Translations under genes and position numbers: made by a program
The notes under the pieces: model-generated
What the model saw: only the letters and a program-made list of their open reading frames with translations
The model's database searches: none
Told to the model about the DNA's origin: nothing
Shown here: positions 42,460 to 54,102 of the stretch, one piece after another
Numbering within the stretch: the stretch's first letter is position 1
Layout: each line of letters starts with the position of its first letter
From: Phanerochaete sordida
Taxonomy: Eukaryota > Basidiomycota > Agaricomycetes > Polyporales > Phanerochaetaceae
NCBI GenBank assembly: GCA_019973155.2
Contig: BPQB01000002.1
Location: 806,001-870,000 of the forward strand
DNA: 64,000 nucleotides
Reading direction: 5' to 3'

Positions 42460-44083
42460 GTTGGCTGAGATGAGGAATATGAGATGGGGATATATGAGGA
42501 AAGCCTCAGTGGGCGTCGGGAGGAAAGTGCGATAGATGCTGACCAAGGACTGCCGCAGAGGCGACCCTACTTATACGTGCGCGTCACTGGGTACCCTCGG
42601 AGGGCGTGTGGCGCTGTGCCATATCACGCGCCTTCCGGGGACGCACGGGCAGCGCGCAGATCGACGGCAGCGGGGATAGGTGCCTGTCGGGTTCTGCCTG
42701 GCGTGCGATCGGGGTCGACGTGCGGGGGAGGCAGGCTGATTCGATGTGCCGCGTCGGTTGAGGGGCCTCGGGGTGTGTGCCCTCTTCGACTCGTGTTCAG
42801 GGTCCTGCGGGGCGCATGCCTGTTTGAGTGAGTCTGCCCGATCCGGCGCTGGCATTGCCCGTTCCTAGCCACAGCGCTCGCGGCGCGTGGAGACGCTGCG
42901 TGGATGGGGCACGCGTGCTCCGCCGTTAACTTACGACAAGGGGCCCTTCCACAGCGGGCAAGCAAGAGGCGTACGCGGCAGGAGCATGCCTCGCCAGCGA
43001 TCAAATGATTCTGCGTCATAGCCGTGCAATTGTCAATCTCGTGAGCTGCGCGGAATGCAGCCAACCCAGCTTCTCTAGATGCTTATCCGACTAACGCGCC
43101 GCGCCTGGCGAACAGCCCCCGCGACGCGCCAAGCGCGTGTCGCGCGTGTCGTGCTGCAGCGCGATGCACAGGATTAAGCATCGCCCGGGTGCACGGTGCC
43201 GCACACCGACAACGAGCACGACGAGGAGCTCCGATGGCAAGTAGGAGCTCGTGAGCGGCCATGCTTGCGACCCACATGCAGGGCCATCATCCAGGGCTGG
43301 GACGCTTTCTCACCCAGCTTTTCACGGTTTTCTACTGCGCAGCAGTCAAATTCATGCACAACGTGTAGCGCAGGCTCGGAGTCGGAAGGGGGACGCTGCT
43401 CATTCTGAACGGTCCGAACAGGATACTCTTCGTTAGTTCGCGCGCGCGCTAAGACGCTACATCGAGAGACGCACACACGACGCAGCGCGACAAAATTTGG
43501 AGGCGCTACGAAACTGAATGTCTTCTAGTTCCTTTCGTGCGATGTGTGCAGACGTTGTGGTCACCGCTGTACCGTCACCGTCGGGATCACCAAAGGCTTC
43601 GATACGTCCCTGATCTGCGTCGCCATAAAGGCCACAGTGGCGGAGGTCGTCGTCGCGCCCATGAAGAGTGCTGCCATATCTGTGAAGTGTCACTAGAGCG
43701 ATCAGACATGCCGCGCGAGCAGTCCCAGAGAATCTGAACCAGAGAGACTTATGCAGGTGCTCAAATCCCTCCTTGTGTCCACAACTACGTGATGATGACA
43801 GGCACTTTTGCGAGGCGCACCGAAGTTTCGCGGGGAGATCATTATCGGGTATATATGACATTTCATGTCGGTGATAGAGACCCATTATGTACTGCGATAG
43901 GGCGTTAGCAAAGCTAAATCTACACAGTTTGGCTATTTGCCACTCACCAGAAGTAACGTAAGACTGGGGTATGCCGTACATACAAACACGGAGCGGAACA
44001 AACATCGAGGTACGAAGGGGGAACGAAGACGCAGAAGGTGTCATCGGTAAGACTGAAGGAGCGGCGGGAGCCGTCATGTCCGT
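42460..44083. other. 1.6 kb intergenic region, no gene seen
   Basis: The stretch contains the MIOX promoter (TATA-like GTATAA on minus at 42571-42576), a GC-rich part (42.6-43.3 kb) with chance frames on both strands, and a 3' region. A 206-codon minus frame at 43457-44077 has no domain and is probably the 3' UTR of the next gene. Confidence 0.5.
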
Positions 44084-45145
44084 TTAGGCAACGAGCGAAG
44101 AGACGACGAGCACCCAAATCAGGCCCAAAAGGCTCATAGTCGGTGTGCCAAACGCAGCAGCCATACCCGCGGAATTCGAGGAGTCGACGAGCGGAACAGC
44201 AGCTCCGATGGTTTGGTTCAAGCAATCAAGGAACGAGCCGTCGACCCACGTCGGAAGGGGAGTGTCGGGTATCGAGCTGTCGTTGGTCAGTGCAGCAGTG
44301 TCGTTGTACCCGTCGAGAGTCAGCACGACACTGCTCGCGCGGTAGTATTGCACAGCTTGCTCTGGCCGCGGCTGCGAGGGATCAGAGGTGTTCAGTGGCA
44401 TCGGGGTCAAGGCAGTCGTGTTCCCGAGAGAGCAATTCGCCGCGACCGAGTCGATGAGAGACGCCACTGTAGCATTGTCGGCGAGAAGGTGGAAGGTGTT
44501 GTTCGAATTCGCGTCGGAGAAGGCGGCCTGTGTCATCGGGCCACCCGGACGACTTGAATTACTCGGATCGCCATACTAGAATGCGCACGGTCAGCAGATG
44601 AAAAGGGCCGGGTCCGCAAAGGCCGGACTAACCTCGTTGGAGTCGTGCAGGTACGCAGCGCCGTAGCCCAACGTGCCGCCCCAGACGATGGGCCAGAAAA
44701 CGAAGGGGAAGTTCAAGCCTGTAACCCCGCGGTTCGCCTGCCCAGGGTACCCGCTGCCGTAGACTCTGAGAAGCGAGGGCCATGGTCAGAGCTTCTCCAC
44801 AAGCACGACGGGCGGATCGCGCGCGCACCTCGTTCCGAAGACCTGATCGCGCGTTCCGCCGCCTACGCTGCGCCCAGCGAACGGCTGCCCACTTGGAATG
44901 GTCGTCGCAGAGCCGCCGCCTCTCCCGTAGGCCGTGATGCTGCGTCCGCTGCTGCCTCCTGTCGACCCGCTGAGGGGCACGCTGCGACCACCAGTGCTCG
45001 AGCCCCCGCTGCTGCCGCCCTTGCCAGTGCTTCCGCCGCCACTTTCCCCGCCCCCGCCGCCACCGATGCTGCCTCCTCCTTTGCCTCCTCCTCCGCCGCC
45101 CTTGCGCGGATACAGCCGTCGGGTGATGCCAGGTACGTACACCAT
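44084..45145 (-). CDS. Gly-rich protein with hydrophobic C-terminus, possibly GPI-anchored; function unknown
   Basis: Exons 45145-44829, 44765-44633 and 44575-44084 give 313 aa; introns are 63 and 57 nt. The N-terminal ~90 residues are Gly/Ser-rich after RLYPRK (GGGGGGKGGGSIGGG and similar). A middle part contains YGSGYPGQANRGVTGLNFPF then VFWPIVWGGTLGYGAAYL. The C-terminal part carries many N-glycosylation sites (SNNTFHLLADNATVAS, CSLGNTTAL, DGYNDTAAL) and paired cysteines. The end, SSNSAGMAAAFGTPTMSLLG followed by a hydrophobic stretch to ...SSLVA, looks like a GPI-attachment signal. That should go with a secretory signal peptide, but MVYVPGITRRLYPRKGG has none, so the true start may be an upstream exon I could not place. 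I recognise no named domain. Confidence 0.75.
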
Positions 45146-45834
45146 GTTAATGGAGGTGGGAGAGCGTCAAGTTTGTGGGGTTTGGTCGCCGCGCGTGGCT
45201 GCTGATATACGATCCCGGTCAAGGTGGGGCTGTGGTTTGACTCTGCAGCGCTGCGATTGCAGCCCGGGTGGATGAGGTAGCCAAGAGTACCATAGCCGCT
45301 GTACTCCGCATAAGCATCACAGCCCCAGGACCAAAAAACGGACCACAGGTGTTTTGCACATGGGCGCAGGGGAGCAAGACGACCGTATCGAGCGAGGCGA
45401 TGCTTTCTGCAATGGACTCCGTTCGACAATCGGACTAAGTCGCAGCATAGGGGAGAGGTCACGTAACCAAGGCTATACAGACGAGGGACGCTAGAATTCT
45501 CACTGGAAACCAGGCATGGTCATTTTTGAGCGTCCGTAGTTCGGCATGAACATAGGCAACCACGACCACTACAAAACACGTCCGAGTAAGTCCCGTCGCC
45601 GGACGCAGGGCGCCGTTATCCCACATAGCCCCCAAGGTCCACGCTCCAAACGTCGAAGTCACAATCTTGCATAGTCAGTGCATAATGATTGCGAAAGCGA
45701 CGAGTAGATAGGAGAAAACAGCATGCTATAGACCATACAAGGCAACCGCCACACGACAACGTACACCGAAGGCTTACGCGCTCCTGCAATACACAATCAG
45801 TCGCAGTTCTACACACCTCCAGGACACACGCTAC
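45146..45834. other. Promoter of the Gly-rich protein gene and 3' region of eS6
   Basis: No gene is supported. A signal-peptide-coding exon for the Gly-rich protein would be expected here but was not found. Confidence 0.4.
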
Positions 45835-46709
45835 TCACTTCTTGGCCTTGACCGACGCAACCTTCTCCTTCCTCTCGGCGACGCGCTTGGCAAGGAGAGC
45901 ATCGTACTCGGTCTTCTGCTCCTTCTGGCGCTCGATCCGGCGGCGCTTGAGAGAGCGGAGGTGGCGGCGGCGCTGGAGACGGACGGGGGTGACCAACCGC
46001 TGGATCTTGGGACTATGACGAAAGTTCAATATAACGCCATACGCACAACTGAACAGAACTCACGCCTTGGTGTAAGGCTTGGCACCCTCCTTCTTGGTGG
46101 AGGTGACCTCACGGCGAACGACGTACTTCCTGACGTCGTCCTCCTTGGAGAGGTTGAAGAAGCGGCGGATCTTGGTTGCACGCTTGGGGCCGAGGCGCTT
46201 GGGGAGGACGGTGTCGGTCAGGCCGGGGATCTCGTTCTCGCCCTGCTTGACGATGACGACAGAGAGGACGGCGATATCGGGGCCGACGATGCAGCCGCGG
46301 ACGGACTTGCGCTTGCGCTCACCAGTGCGGCGGGGGCGGTAGCAGGAGTGACCGTCGGAGAGGAGGAGACGGACACGGTAGGGGACAAGGACACCCTGCT
46401 TCATGGGGAAACCCTGCTTGTCGTTGCCACCGGTGATGCGGAAGACGTAGCCCTTCCACTCATCGCCGAGAGTGTCAGCGGCGACCTCCTGCGAGATCTT
46501 CTTGTCGTAGAAGATACGGCTATAATGCATGCATAGATGAGCCTGGTTGTCTTGTGCTTGAACCACGGGTATGCGTACTATTGCCTCTCCTGGTCGAAGT
46601 CGACAAGCTTTTGGGCCCCAGTCGCGGGGTCTACACGTCGGGACACCCGTCAGGTCCGTGCGGCGGTCACAGAAGTATGACTATACGCACTGGCGATGTT
46701 GAGCTTCAT
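45835..46709 (-). CDS. RPS6: 40S ribosomal protein eS6
   Basis: Four exons: 46709-46691, 46630-46579, 46519-46064 and 46012-45835, giving 234 aa; introns are 60, 59 and 51 nt. It is a component of the small ribosomal subunit. The start is [20 protein letters not shown], then [40 protein letters not shown] and [20 protein letters not shown]. The basic C-terminal helix includes [20 protein letters not shown]. The tail ends ASVKAKK. In this helical tail, Ser963-like RRxS sites of animal S6 are not obvious beyond LRSLKRRR. Two tiny 5' exons (19 and 52 nt) are typical of ribosomal genes in these fungi. It is head to head with uS15. Confidence 0.96.
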
Positions 46710-47084
46710 ACTAAGCGTCCAGAACCCAAAAATCGGCGGAAAACGTCAGAATTTCGAGCGACAAGGATTGGTTATGGGGGGTAATGACCTTTGGTCGTTG
46801 GCGGGCCTGTCTCCGTCAACGGCGGCGACGTCGGGAAGTCTTGAAGGTCGGCTGGGCGAGTGGGGACCAAACAGAGCCAATCGTGAAGTGGCTGGGCGCT
46901 AAATTGTGGTACTGTACAGTCGCGCCAGCCACAATCCCGATTTGGCACGTGTGTGCGCTACTCCTCGAGCCCAACGGCACCAACGACGACAAGCCCTCAA
47001 GACACGCTCACCGCCGCCAAAAACTGTGCGTACGAGTCCTGCAGAACGTATGAAAGCGTACTGAACGTTTGCTCCAGAGACAAG
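46710..47084. promoter_or_regulatory. Bidirectional ribosomal-protein promoter
   Basis: Only 375 bp separate the eS6 and uS15 start codons, which diverge. The stretch contains a CCAAT (gccaatcg, about 46877) and no good TATA box, as is common for ribosomal genes. Shared elements here could co-regulate two 40S subunit proteins. Confidence 0.6.
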
Positions 47085-47655
47085 ATGGGTCGCATGCACG
47101 CTCCCGGAAAGGGCATTTGTATGTTTTACCTTAGGTCCTGCAAAGTTCCCAAGTGATCCTCAGACTTTGCCTTCGCTTAGCGTCCTCCGCCCTCCCCTAC
47201 CGCCGCACCCCTCCCTCGTGGCTCAAGACCACCCCCGAGGATGTCATCGAGCACATCTGCAAGCTCGCCCGCAAGGGTCTGACGCCCTCGCAGATCGGTG
47301 TTACCCTCCGTGACTCGCACGGTATCCCCCAGGTCCGCTTCCTGACCGGTAACAAGATCCTCCGTATCTTGAAGACCCATGGTGCGTGCTATGATTGTGT
47401 CTGGTTTGGACGGTGTCCTGAATGTCCACTCCAGGCCTTGCTCCTCAGATCCCTGAGGATCTCTGGCACCTGGTCAAGAAGGCTGTCGCCGTCCGCAAGC
47501 ACCTTGAGGTCAACCGCAAGGACAAGGACTCCAAGTTCCGCCTCATTCTCATCGAGTCCCGTATCCACCGTCTTGCCCGCTACTACAAGACGAGGCAGCA
47601 GATCCCCCCTACCTTCAAGTACGACTCTGCTACCGCCTCCACCCTCATTGCATGA
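47085..47655 (+). CDS. RPS13: 40S ribosomal protein uS15 (S13)
   Basis: Exons 47085-47118, 47181-47381 and 47435-47655 give 151 aa, exactly the eukaryotic length; introns are 62 and 53 nt. It binds 18S rRNA in the small subunit. The sequence starts [20 protein letters not shown], continues [20 protein letters not shown] and [20 protein letters not shown], and ends [11 protein letters not shown]. The core [20 protein letters not shown] and IHRLARYYK is unmistakable. Confidence 0.97.
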
Positions 47656-49076
47656 GCGTGTGGCGTAGCCCTGAGGCGTGGTGGACGGCCGGTACGCAAG
47701 TGCTGGCGGCTTGAGCGTTTGTCATATGTTGTCGCATCTTCTCTTACATGCTTGTCGTCGCAATGCAAAAATAGGTGTATGCTATCCAGGGTGCAGACAC
47801 AATGGTTCTTGCGTGATACCTATCAGCTTCTGCTGTTGTGTGCTGTGAATATGAGGTCCATCTTGGACCTCACCCTGCGGACTCGAGCTTCTTTAAGGGT
47901 GAGCAAATCTCTTGTGCGTCGCGTCGCAGTTTACTGACATTCCCATCTATAATGTAGCCATTCGTCCATCTCTTAAGCGATGAACCCCTAGGATTACGCA
48001 TGACGGCTTGTTTTCCAGATTGTCGACAATAGTCGTGCGTAGTGCCAGGTAACAGTGCCGTTCCTAGTCTTTTATCCGTCTCGTTAGATCCACGGTCGCT
48101 ACGCGGGGACGTCGAGACCACACGCGGTGACCTTATGGTTTAATGTCACTGCTTCATAGCTCACACGTCAATGAGCGGGTGATATAATATTCTTTCGTCG
48201 CTGTCGTGTGCACGTCGCCCTAGTCATCCGCTCCACTTGCAACGCCGAAGAGAACTGACTCAGAGGTTCGAGCCCTGGCTTCCGCTCCATCTCTTGCCCG
48301 AGATGATCTCATTTTCATGGTGCCTTCCAGACCCATCTGCGTTTCTCCAGGCGAAACAAGTGGCCACCTACTCGCAATTGCGGATTCGAAGAACGGTCTG
48401 CCGCTGCCTCGTGTCACGGTCAGCGCGCGCGAAGCCGTCATCCTCTGACACCTGTCACTGTCGATGTGCAACGTCGAAGGTTTCTTTGAATGCCCTCGAG
48501 GCGTGCGTTTGAGGCTAGAGGCACCAACTCCACAGTATTGTCCACATCGTAGATCGGTGAGCATCTCGATCATAAGTGCCCTCGCCTTTGTCGACCTCTC
48601 AGGCCAATAAGGTTGGTTGCCAGCTGCGATGAAGTGAGCTCGTCTAGCGTTTCACAGCCCTGGTTCGAAGTACGGTGCGGGGATAGGGGTAGCGCGCCCC
48701 GTCGTACGTGACTGCTTTGTCTCCTCGTGTCCCCCAAGCAGTGCCCCTGGCGCGACCCTGACGCCACCACGGGACAGGCTCTTTGTCACCCGCCCTTTTC
48801 CTTCGCCTACCGCTACTTGCCCTCTCCGCGGTGACATCCCATCAGAGAGCCACCGCGCGGCTTTGAGCTTCAGAACACGAACCTCCCCAAATGCGGCCCA
48901 TTTCGCTACCGTCGTACCCTTGGCGTGCCTCGTCCAGATGCTGTTCCTTGATGGGCGACTGCTCTCCCTAGAAGTATTTAAAGGATCAGGCAGGGGGGCA
49001 GCAGCGTCACTCAACGTTCTCGACGTCGATATCGCAGCGTCCGTCATTCACTACTCGTCTTGCCGCCACCACCGTT
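47656..49076. other. 1.4 kb intergenic region, no gene seen
   Basis: The stretch contains the 3' region of uS15 and the promoter of the C2H2 gene, with a TATTTAAA box at 48975-48982. Minus frames of 117 and 131 codons (48220-48573, 48652-49047) lack domains. A ggttcgagccc at about 48263 resembles a tRNA T-loop, but no cloverleaf fits around it. Confidence 0.5.
48975..48982 (+). promoter_or_regulatory. TATA-like box of C2H2 regulator 1
   Basis: TATTTAAA lies 95 bp before the ATG at 49077, in a suitable position for a fungal core promoter. Confidence 0.5.
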
Positions 49077-50351
49077 ATGGCCTACGACAAACAAGACGTA
49101 CAACCAAAATTCCAGGTATGTCTAATTGTGTAATGCCCTTCATTCGTGTACTAACTTTGCAAGACTGAGAACTTGCCTGTTTGCTGCACTTCGTGCTCCT
49201 TTCGTGCGAAGAATGGAACGGCGTTCGTGGCGCACATAGGGCAGAAGCATAGGCGCAGCCTCCTCGTAAATGAGTAAGCTATTGCCACCATTTTGACGAC
49301 GGTCAGTGAATTGACACGCGTTCCTACTAGAGAATTCCGGTGTATCTTCCCGACGTGCAGGACGACGTGTAAGCAATGGAGCAACATGAGGTGGCACTTG
49401 AATCGTCATATGGGCCTCCTATCCTTCCGCTGCCATTGGCCCGGATGTCATGACCGATTTCCGGATCCATCGAGCCGACATAGGCACAAGGAAACCTGTT
49501 GGAGACGAACAGGACCGCCGCCACCGCAATCGCAGACTCCGCCACCGCATGCCGGATCAGACTGGACGAACGACCGGTGTGTTCCGGGGCATGCTCCGCA
49601 CTCAGCTCAGGGCCCCGTTAGCGTCTCGGAAACACCAACTACTGCTGTCGCCCCAAAGAGCTATCTCCCGCACACGCGCTCGCGCAAGCTGCTCCTGCCG
49701 ATCCCGAGCGTGCCTCAGATACCCGCCGGCACCGGCATCCGTTCAGCGTCTCCGCCCTGGCTATCCTCATCCTACTCGCATTTGTCACGACCTCTAGAAG
49801 CCAGGCCGGCGCCGGATATCATCGCGCCGCCGAGTCAGCAAGGATACTACTCGAGGCCTCAGCCTCTAGGTTTCTGGCCGTCCGCCCATCCCTCATCTGC
49901 TCCATACGCCCCTCACGCCTGGCCGAGCGCATCGACTCCTCCGTCCTTTTCTGGAGAGGCGTCGAGGTACAACCCGCTGCCCCAGTTGGTGCACACAGAC
50001 CCCCACCAGCTTGCCTCTCTGGAAAGTCTTGCGTTCTCGTCCTCGTTCACACCGCTGTCACCCTCGACCTGGTCCTCGTCCTCCCTGAGCCCTGGTAGAT
50101 CGGATGCCTCATTCGATTTCGCATCACCGTCCAACAATACGATTAACGCGACTGATTTGATGATGCCTTCCCACTCTTACATCGGCTACTCTACCCACAT
50201 TTCCACCCACGTTTCGCCCCCTTTCGTGTCCGCCCCCTTTACCTTCCAACCTGCGCAAGACCAGTACCAGAAACTCGCTTCACTCAATACCTTCGTCGAT
50301 AACGGATCCATGTTTCCTGCGAGCTCGATGTTTTATTCTCCTTCCAGCTAA
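49077..50351 (+). CDS. C2H2 zinc finger transcription factor 1
   Basis: Exons 49077-49115, 49164-49273 and 49331-50351 give 389 aa; introns are 48 and 57 nt. Exon 1 is MAYDKQDVQPKFQ. Exon 2 carries the first finger-like unit (PVCCTSCSFRAKNG, then FVAHIGQKHRR). Exon 3 carries FRCIFPTCRTTCKQ then WHLNRH, and FRCHWPGCHDRFPD then SRHRHKETC, with four-residue spacing between cysteines in both. The C-terminal ~270 residues are Pro/Ser-rich and low in charge, as in activation domains. DNA binding in the nucleus is inferred. Its exon layout and the KQWSNMRWHLNRH block match the next gene, so the two are tandem duplicates. Confidence 0.85.
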
Positions 50352-51078
50352 CTCTCTGCTTCGCAATGCCACTAAGGAATTCAGTGCTATGAGCTTAGGA
50401 ATCGAGATGTTGTTCGAAGTGCGGACAAATCTTAGCTTTTCCGACGGTCAAAGGTACACGGGGTCCTTGTCTGTTCTTGGACGCCAGGGCGGCGTGGCCT
50501 CTCTCACAGCTCTTTCATCAGTCGGGCCTTTCGAGTGGCGTGGAACGTTTGATAGGCGAGCGAGCCACTCTAATTTTGATGCGCTGCTTATTGTGATTCA
50601 CCACATGGTGCTGCTGATCCACGATGTGGAGAACAACACAGACCGAGGCCCGCCATGCTGCCCATCCAGACTATCGGCGAGTAAGGTCTCGTGAAGCTCA
50701 CAGCATCTCGGGAAAATGCCAGTGAAGGGCGCTCACCACCAAATGGTCTTAAGCTATCAGAAGGTGATCGGGCCACTCGACAAAGGTATCTGCGATGTTC
50801 GCCGTATTGTCTTGCCCCTGACGACGGTTTGACTTCCAGATGCTGTGGCCGCACTGTCCATTTTGAGCTATTCGTTAGTACGCTTCCCCGGCCTGTCGAA
50901 AGCCGTAATGAAGGGAATCACATTGGAAGTGCGGCGGAGTTGTATGACAAAGGGCTCATTGTAGCAGAAAAAGGCGTGGCTGAGGTGTGGGTGGCGACCA
51001 TTCACAGCTATATCTCACCTTGCGCACGTCTTAGACTCGTTCCCATACCTCACAACCTCGCCACAAACCACAGCTGCG
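50352..51078. other. Intergenic between the two C2H2 genes
   Basis: The stretch is 727 bp with the 3' end of the first and the promoter of the second gene. Frames in it carry no domain. Confidence 0.45.
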
Positions 51079-52269
51079 ATGCCTCAGAAGCGCAATACGG
51101 GACGGCACCAGCACGATGACTACTTGGTGGACATGATCCATCCTCGACTGGAGGTAAGTAACGACCTCACGTAGAGACGCGGCGCGCCACTGATGTGATA
51201 CCTCGCAGACGGAAGACAAAGAAACCGATTGCCCAGTGTGCGGAGAGCTTCGCGGAAACGGATTTTTACTCCTAGACCATCTTCAGGGACACAGGACCAA
51301 GCTCAGGACCACAGAGTGCGTGGCCATGCCGACCTCAGTGTCGTCTGCTTCTGACCCGCCGCGCGCAGTGGCCAGTTCAACTGTCCGTACTATAAACAAG
51401 GTTGCTCGACTGCCATGAAACAGTGGACGAACCTCAAAACGCACATAAACAGGCACCTCAGCATCAGGCCACACAAATGTCCCGACAGCTTACCCCTCGA
51501 AAACGCACAGGACCAAGCGGGAGAGACCAAGTGCCTATATCGAACGTCGGACCAGGCCAGCCTTACTAAGCATCGACGCGATGTACATGGAGTGATACCG
51601 CCTCCGCGAGCTGGCAGGCGCACGGCCCGCGCCGTCAGATCTCCCTCAATCTCAACAGTCGCGACGTCCGAGTCGGCGACGATCCCGTCGCGTCCCTCCA
51701 CCGCCGCGACCTCGGATTTCGACGACGACGACGAAACGCCCCGCAAGCCCGCTCCTTTAGCAGTGACCAACTGGGCGGACACGTCGGCAAAATCCTCGAG
51801 GAGCGTCGTCACCACACATTTCTTGGAGCCGGTGCTGGTGACGCCACAGTTCCCGGGGCCACAGCTGGAGCCGATCCGTGAGATAACACTGCGCCAGCGC
51901 AGGCCTACGTTGCCGCCCATTCGCGACCACTTCGCTGACTGCAACCTCGGGAAACCCCTCAACCACAGCGCGTACCGGCCTCGGTACCCTGGCGAGCTCC
52001 CGCTGCTGCGTCTGCCTGTTCCTTTACTGGTTGATAACCCTACACCGCCGTCGAACCTTTTGTCTTATCCTCAGCTGGGTTCCTCAACCTGCATGGATTC
52101 TCACTCGCGTACACTCCACCGCAGCGCACCCAGACCGCTGCTCACGGACTACCCTACCTACGACGCCTCTGGCCGCCGTTACCTCGCAAGTAGTCATGAG
52201 AGTCACCGGATGTCACCTTCTAGTTGGCACGAGGGCTTGATGATTGAACCTTCCACACCAGGAATGTAA
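51079..52269 (+). CDS. C2H2 zinc finger transcription factor 2
   Basis: Exons 51079-51153, 51209-51315 and 51369-52269 give 360 aa; introns are 55 and 53 nt, at the same places and phases (0 and 2) as in C2H2 gene 1. Exon 2 has CPVCGELRGNGFLLLDHLQG with a first finger. Across the exon 2/3 junction comes FNCPYYKQGCSTAMKQWTNL, then THINRH, then a degenerate CLYRTSDQASLTKHRRDVH. An Arg/Ser-rich basic stretch and an acidic FDDDDE patch follow, then a Pro-rich tail. The shared KQW(S/T)N block and finger order make it a paralogue of the preceding gene. It converges on the manganese peroxidase gene, with 208 bp between stop codons. Confidence 0.85.
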
Positions 52270-52477
52270 AGTAGACAAAGTTGTGCTGGAACACAACCCA
52301 AAATGCATTTCCCCCATCCGACTTGGAGACCTTTTGGGCGAAGTTTACGCGTGCCAAAAATTGAGCAGAAAAGGTTGGATTTCGGTACCAAGTACAATCG
52401 AGTGACCAAAACGAGATGCCGAGAGCCGTGTGTACAAGATAAATAGGGATAACACCCTTCTAATCACTGTAGTGAGT

Positions 52478-53934
52478 TTAAGCCGGGCCGTCGAACTGGA
52501 CAGCCGGGCAGTCCATGCCGCCGTCGGAGCAGTGGGGAATGAGGGTCTCCTGGGCACCGGCTGCAAAGACACGCTGTCAGCACGGGCCAGCAGCGTCAGA
52601 GGCAAGCGACTTACGGTCAGTGGTGAGCGTGGGGAAGCGGGCGTTGCAGGTAAGCTCGAGGTCCTTGGGGCCCTTGGTCGCGGGGAAGGTCGCGGGCTTG
52701 TTGACGGCGGGCTTGGGCTGCGGGACGACGTCGCTGCAGTCGATGAGGCTGTTGCGATTGTGGCCGAGGACGGCGAGCTTCGCCATCGCGGCGCGGAAGC
52801 TCGCGGCCATGAACGCCTGCTCGTTGACGAAGCCCTGCCAGAAGCACGCGGTGCGGGAGTCGCGCGCGAGCGCGAAGTCGGACTGGAGGCGCATCTCGCC
52901 AGTGTCCTCGCCAGATCCGACCGGGATGGGCGACGCAACCTCGCCAGTGACGTTGGTCTGGCCCGGGAAGCCGGTGCCCTTGAGCAGGACCTCGAGGAAG
53001 ACCTGAGTGTCGAAGGTGAACGGGGTCTGTGGCGAGTGGTCAGAGGTCGTCGCGTAATTTGGTGCGAAAATGGGTCTTACCGAGTCGAATGGAGCGGCAT
53101 CGATGGTCTCGTCAACCTTGTCGGCACGAGCGATACTGTGCGAAGCGAGGAGGGAGACGACCTCGAAGGGCGAGAAGTTACCCGCATCCTCGAAGCGCTG
53201 CAGGATCTTGGTGACGCTATCCTGGGGCTCAGGGATGAGACCGTCGACGGCGGCGATGGTCTTGTTGGGGCGGCCAGCCAAGAACTCCAGGCGAGGAGCA
53301 CCCTGTAGAATGCGGCGTAAGACGATGTTAGAGCACAGGGAGGCGATGGGACTTACAGGGCAGTTGGCAAGCGCAACAGCACCAGCGAACTGGACGAGGT
53401 CACCAGCGGAGATGGTGTTGTGCTTTTGCATGAACGGAATGAGGTTGTTCACGGAGTCGTCGATGCCGTTGTTGGCTCCGAAGTTGGGCTCGACGGTCGG
53501 GAAGAGGAGCATGGAGCCGTCGGCGCCGCCGCCGGCCTTGGGACCCTGGCTCTGAGAGATAGCAATGGCGTCGTCTGGACGGATTTAGTCAGAGGCGCGT
53601 TCATATGGGGCTAGAGGATATATACGAACGGAAAGTGAGACGGACGACTTCGTGCGCTAGAATGAAATCAGCATTCTGCTGGTGTAGGCGAAAGCGAATG
53701 CCACACACCATCCTCGCCGCAATCGCCCATGAAGAGCGTTTGCTGGAGGTCCTGAGCAAGCTGAAGGTGTGGTCAGTAAAACGCTCCCGAGTACGGCGTG
53801 CAGAGCGTGCGTACAGGGACGAAGGCGCAGCACGCAGCGTTGCTGACGCGAGTGCCGTCGGAGCAGACAGCAGTCGGTGCGGCGCGGGTCATGGCCGCGA
53901 GCGCGACGAAGGCAAAGAGGGTGGTGAAAGCCAT
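52478..53934 (-). CDS. Class II manganese peroxidase (short type)
   Basis: Seven exons: 53934-53815, 53760-53709, 53656-53630, 53574-53357, 53302-53081, 53026-52615, 52560-52478, giving 377 aa; introns are 52-55 nt. It is a secreted haem enzyme that oxidises Mn2+ to Mn3+ with H2O2, driving lignin attack. The signal peptide is [20 protein letters not shown]. The distal site is EVVRLTFHDAIAIS; the proximal His is in [15 protein letters not shown]. All three Mn ligands are present: Glu in GEDAHE (both Glu) and Asp in ARADKVD. The residue five before the proximal His is Ser, not the catalytic Trp of lignin or versatile peroxidase. The C-terminus ([12 protein letters not shown]) is short. TATA, CCAAT and an MRE-like element lie upstream. 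Confidence 0.95.
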
Positions 53935-54051
53935 TGGAGATGTCTAGAGCGGAGTGACCGAGGCAAGGAGGCCGAGAGTGCTCGAATGCTTGAGGAGAAG
54001 TGCGAGTGAAGAACCCGAGTGTCCTGAGCTTCATGGCCGTTGCCCCTCCAG

Positions 54052-54060
54052 CCTTTATAC
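54052..54060 (-). promoter_or_regulatory. TATA box of the manganese peroxidase gene
   Basis: On the minus strand ggtataaagg lies about 120 bp before the ATG at 53934. A leader of roughly 90 nt follows, with an in-leader ATG (gccatgaag). Confidence 0.65.
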
Positions 54061-54102
54061 CTCGCAGAGAGCAGGCAGCTGGCGCGTTGAATCAGCGCGT
54101 AG

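Noticed and set aside
43457..44077. 206-codon minus-strand frame
   Set aside because: No domain or hydrophobic pattern; it is placed where the 3' UTR of the Gly-rich protein gene is expected.
48250..48285. tRNA gene suggested by gaggttcgagccctgg
   Set aside because: The T-stem has a mismatch and no matching 5' acceptor strand lies 55-90 bp upstream.
52430..53308. 292-codon plus-strand frame
   Set aside because: It is antisense to the manganese peroxidase exons.
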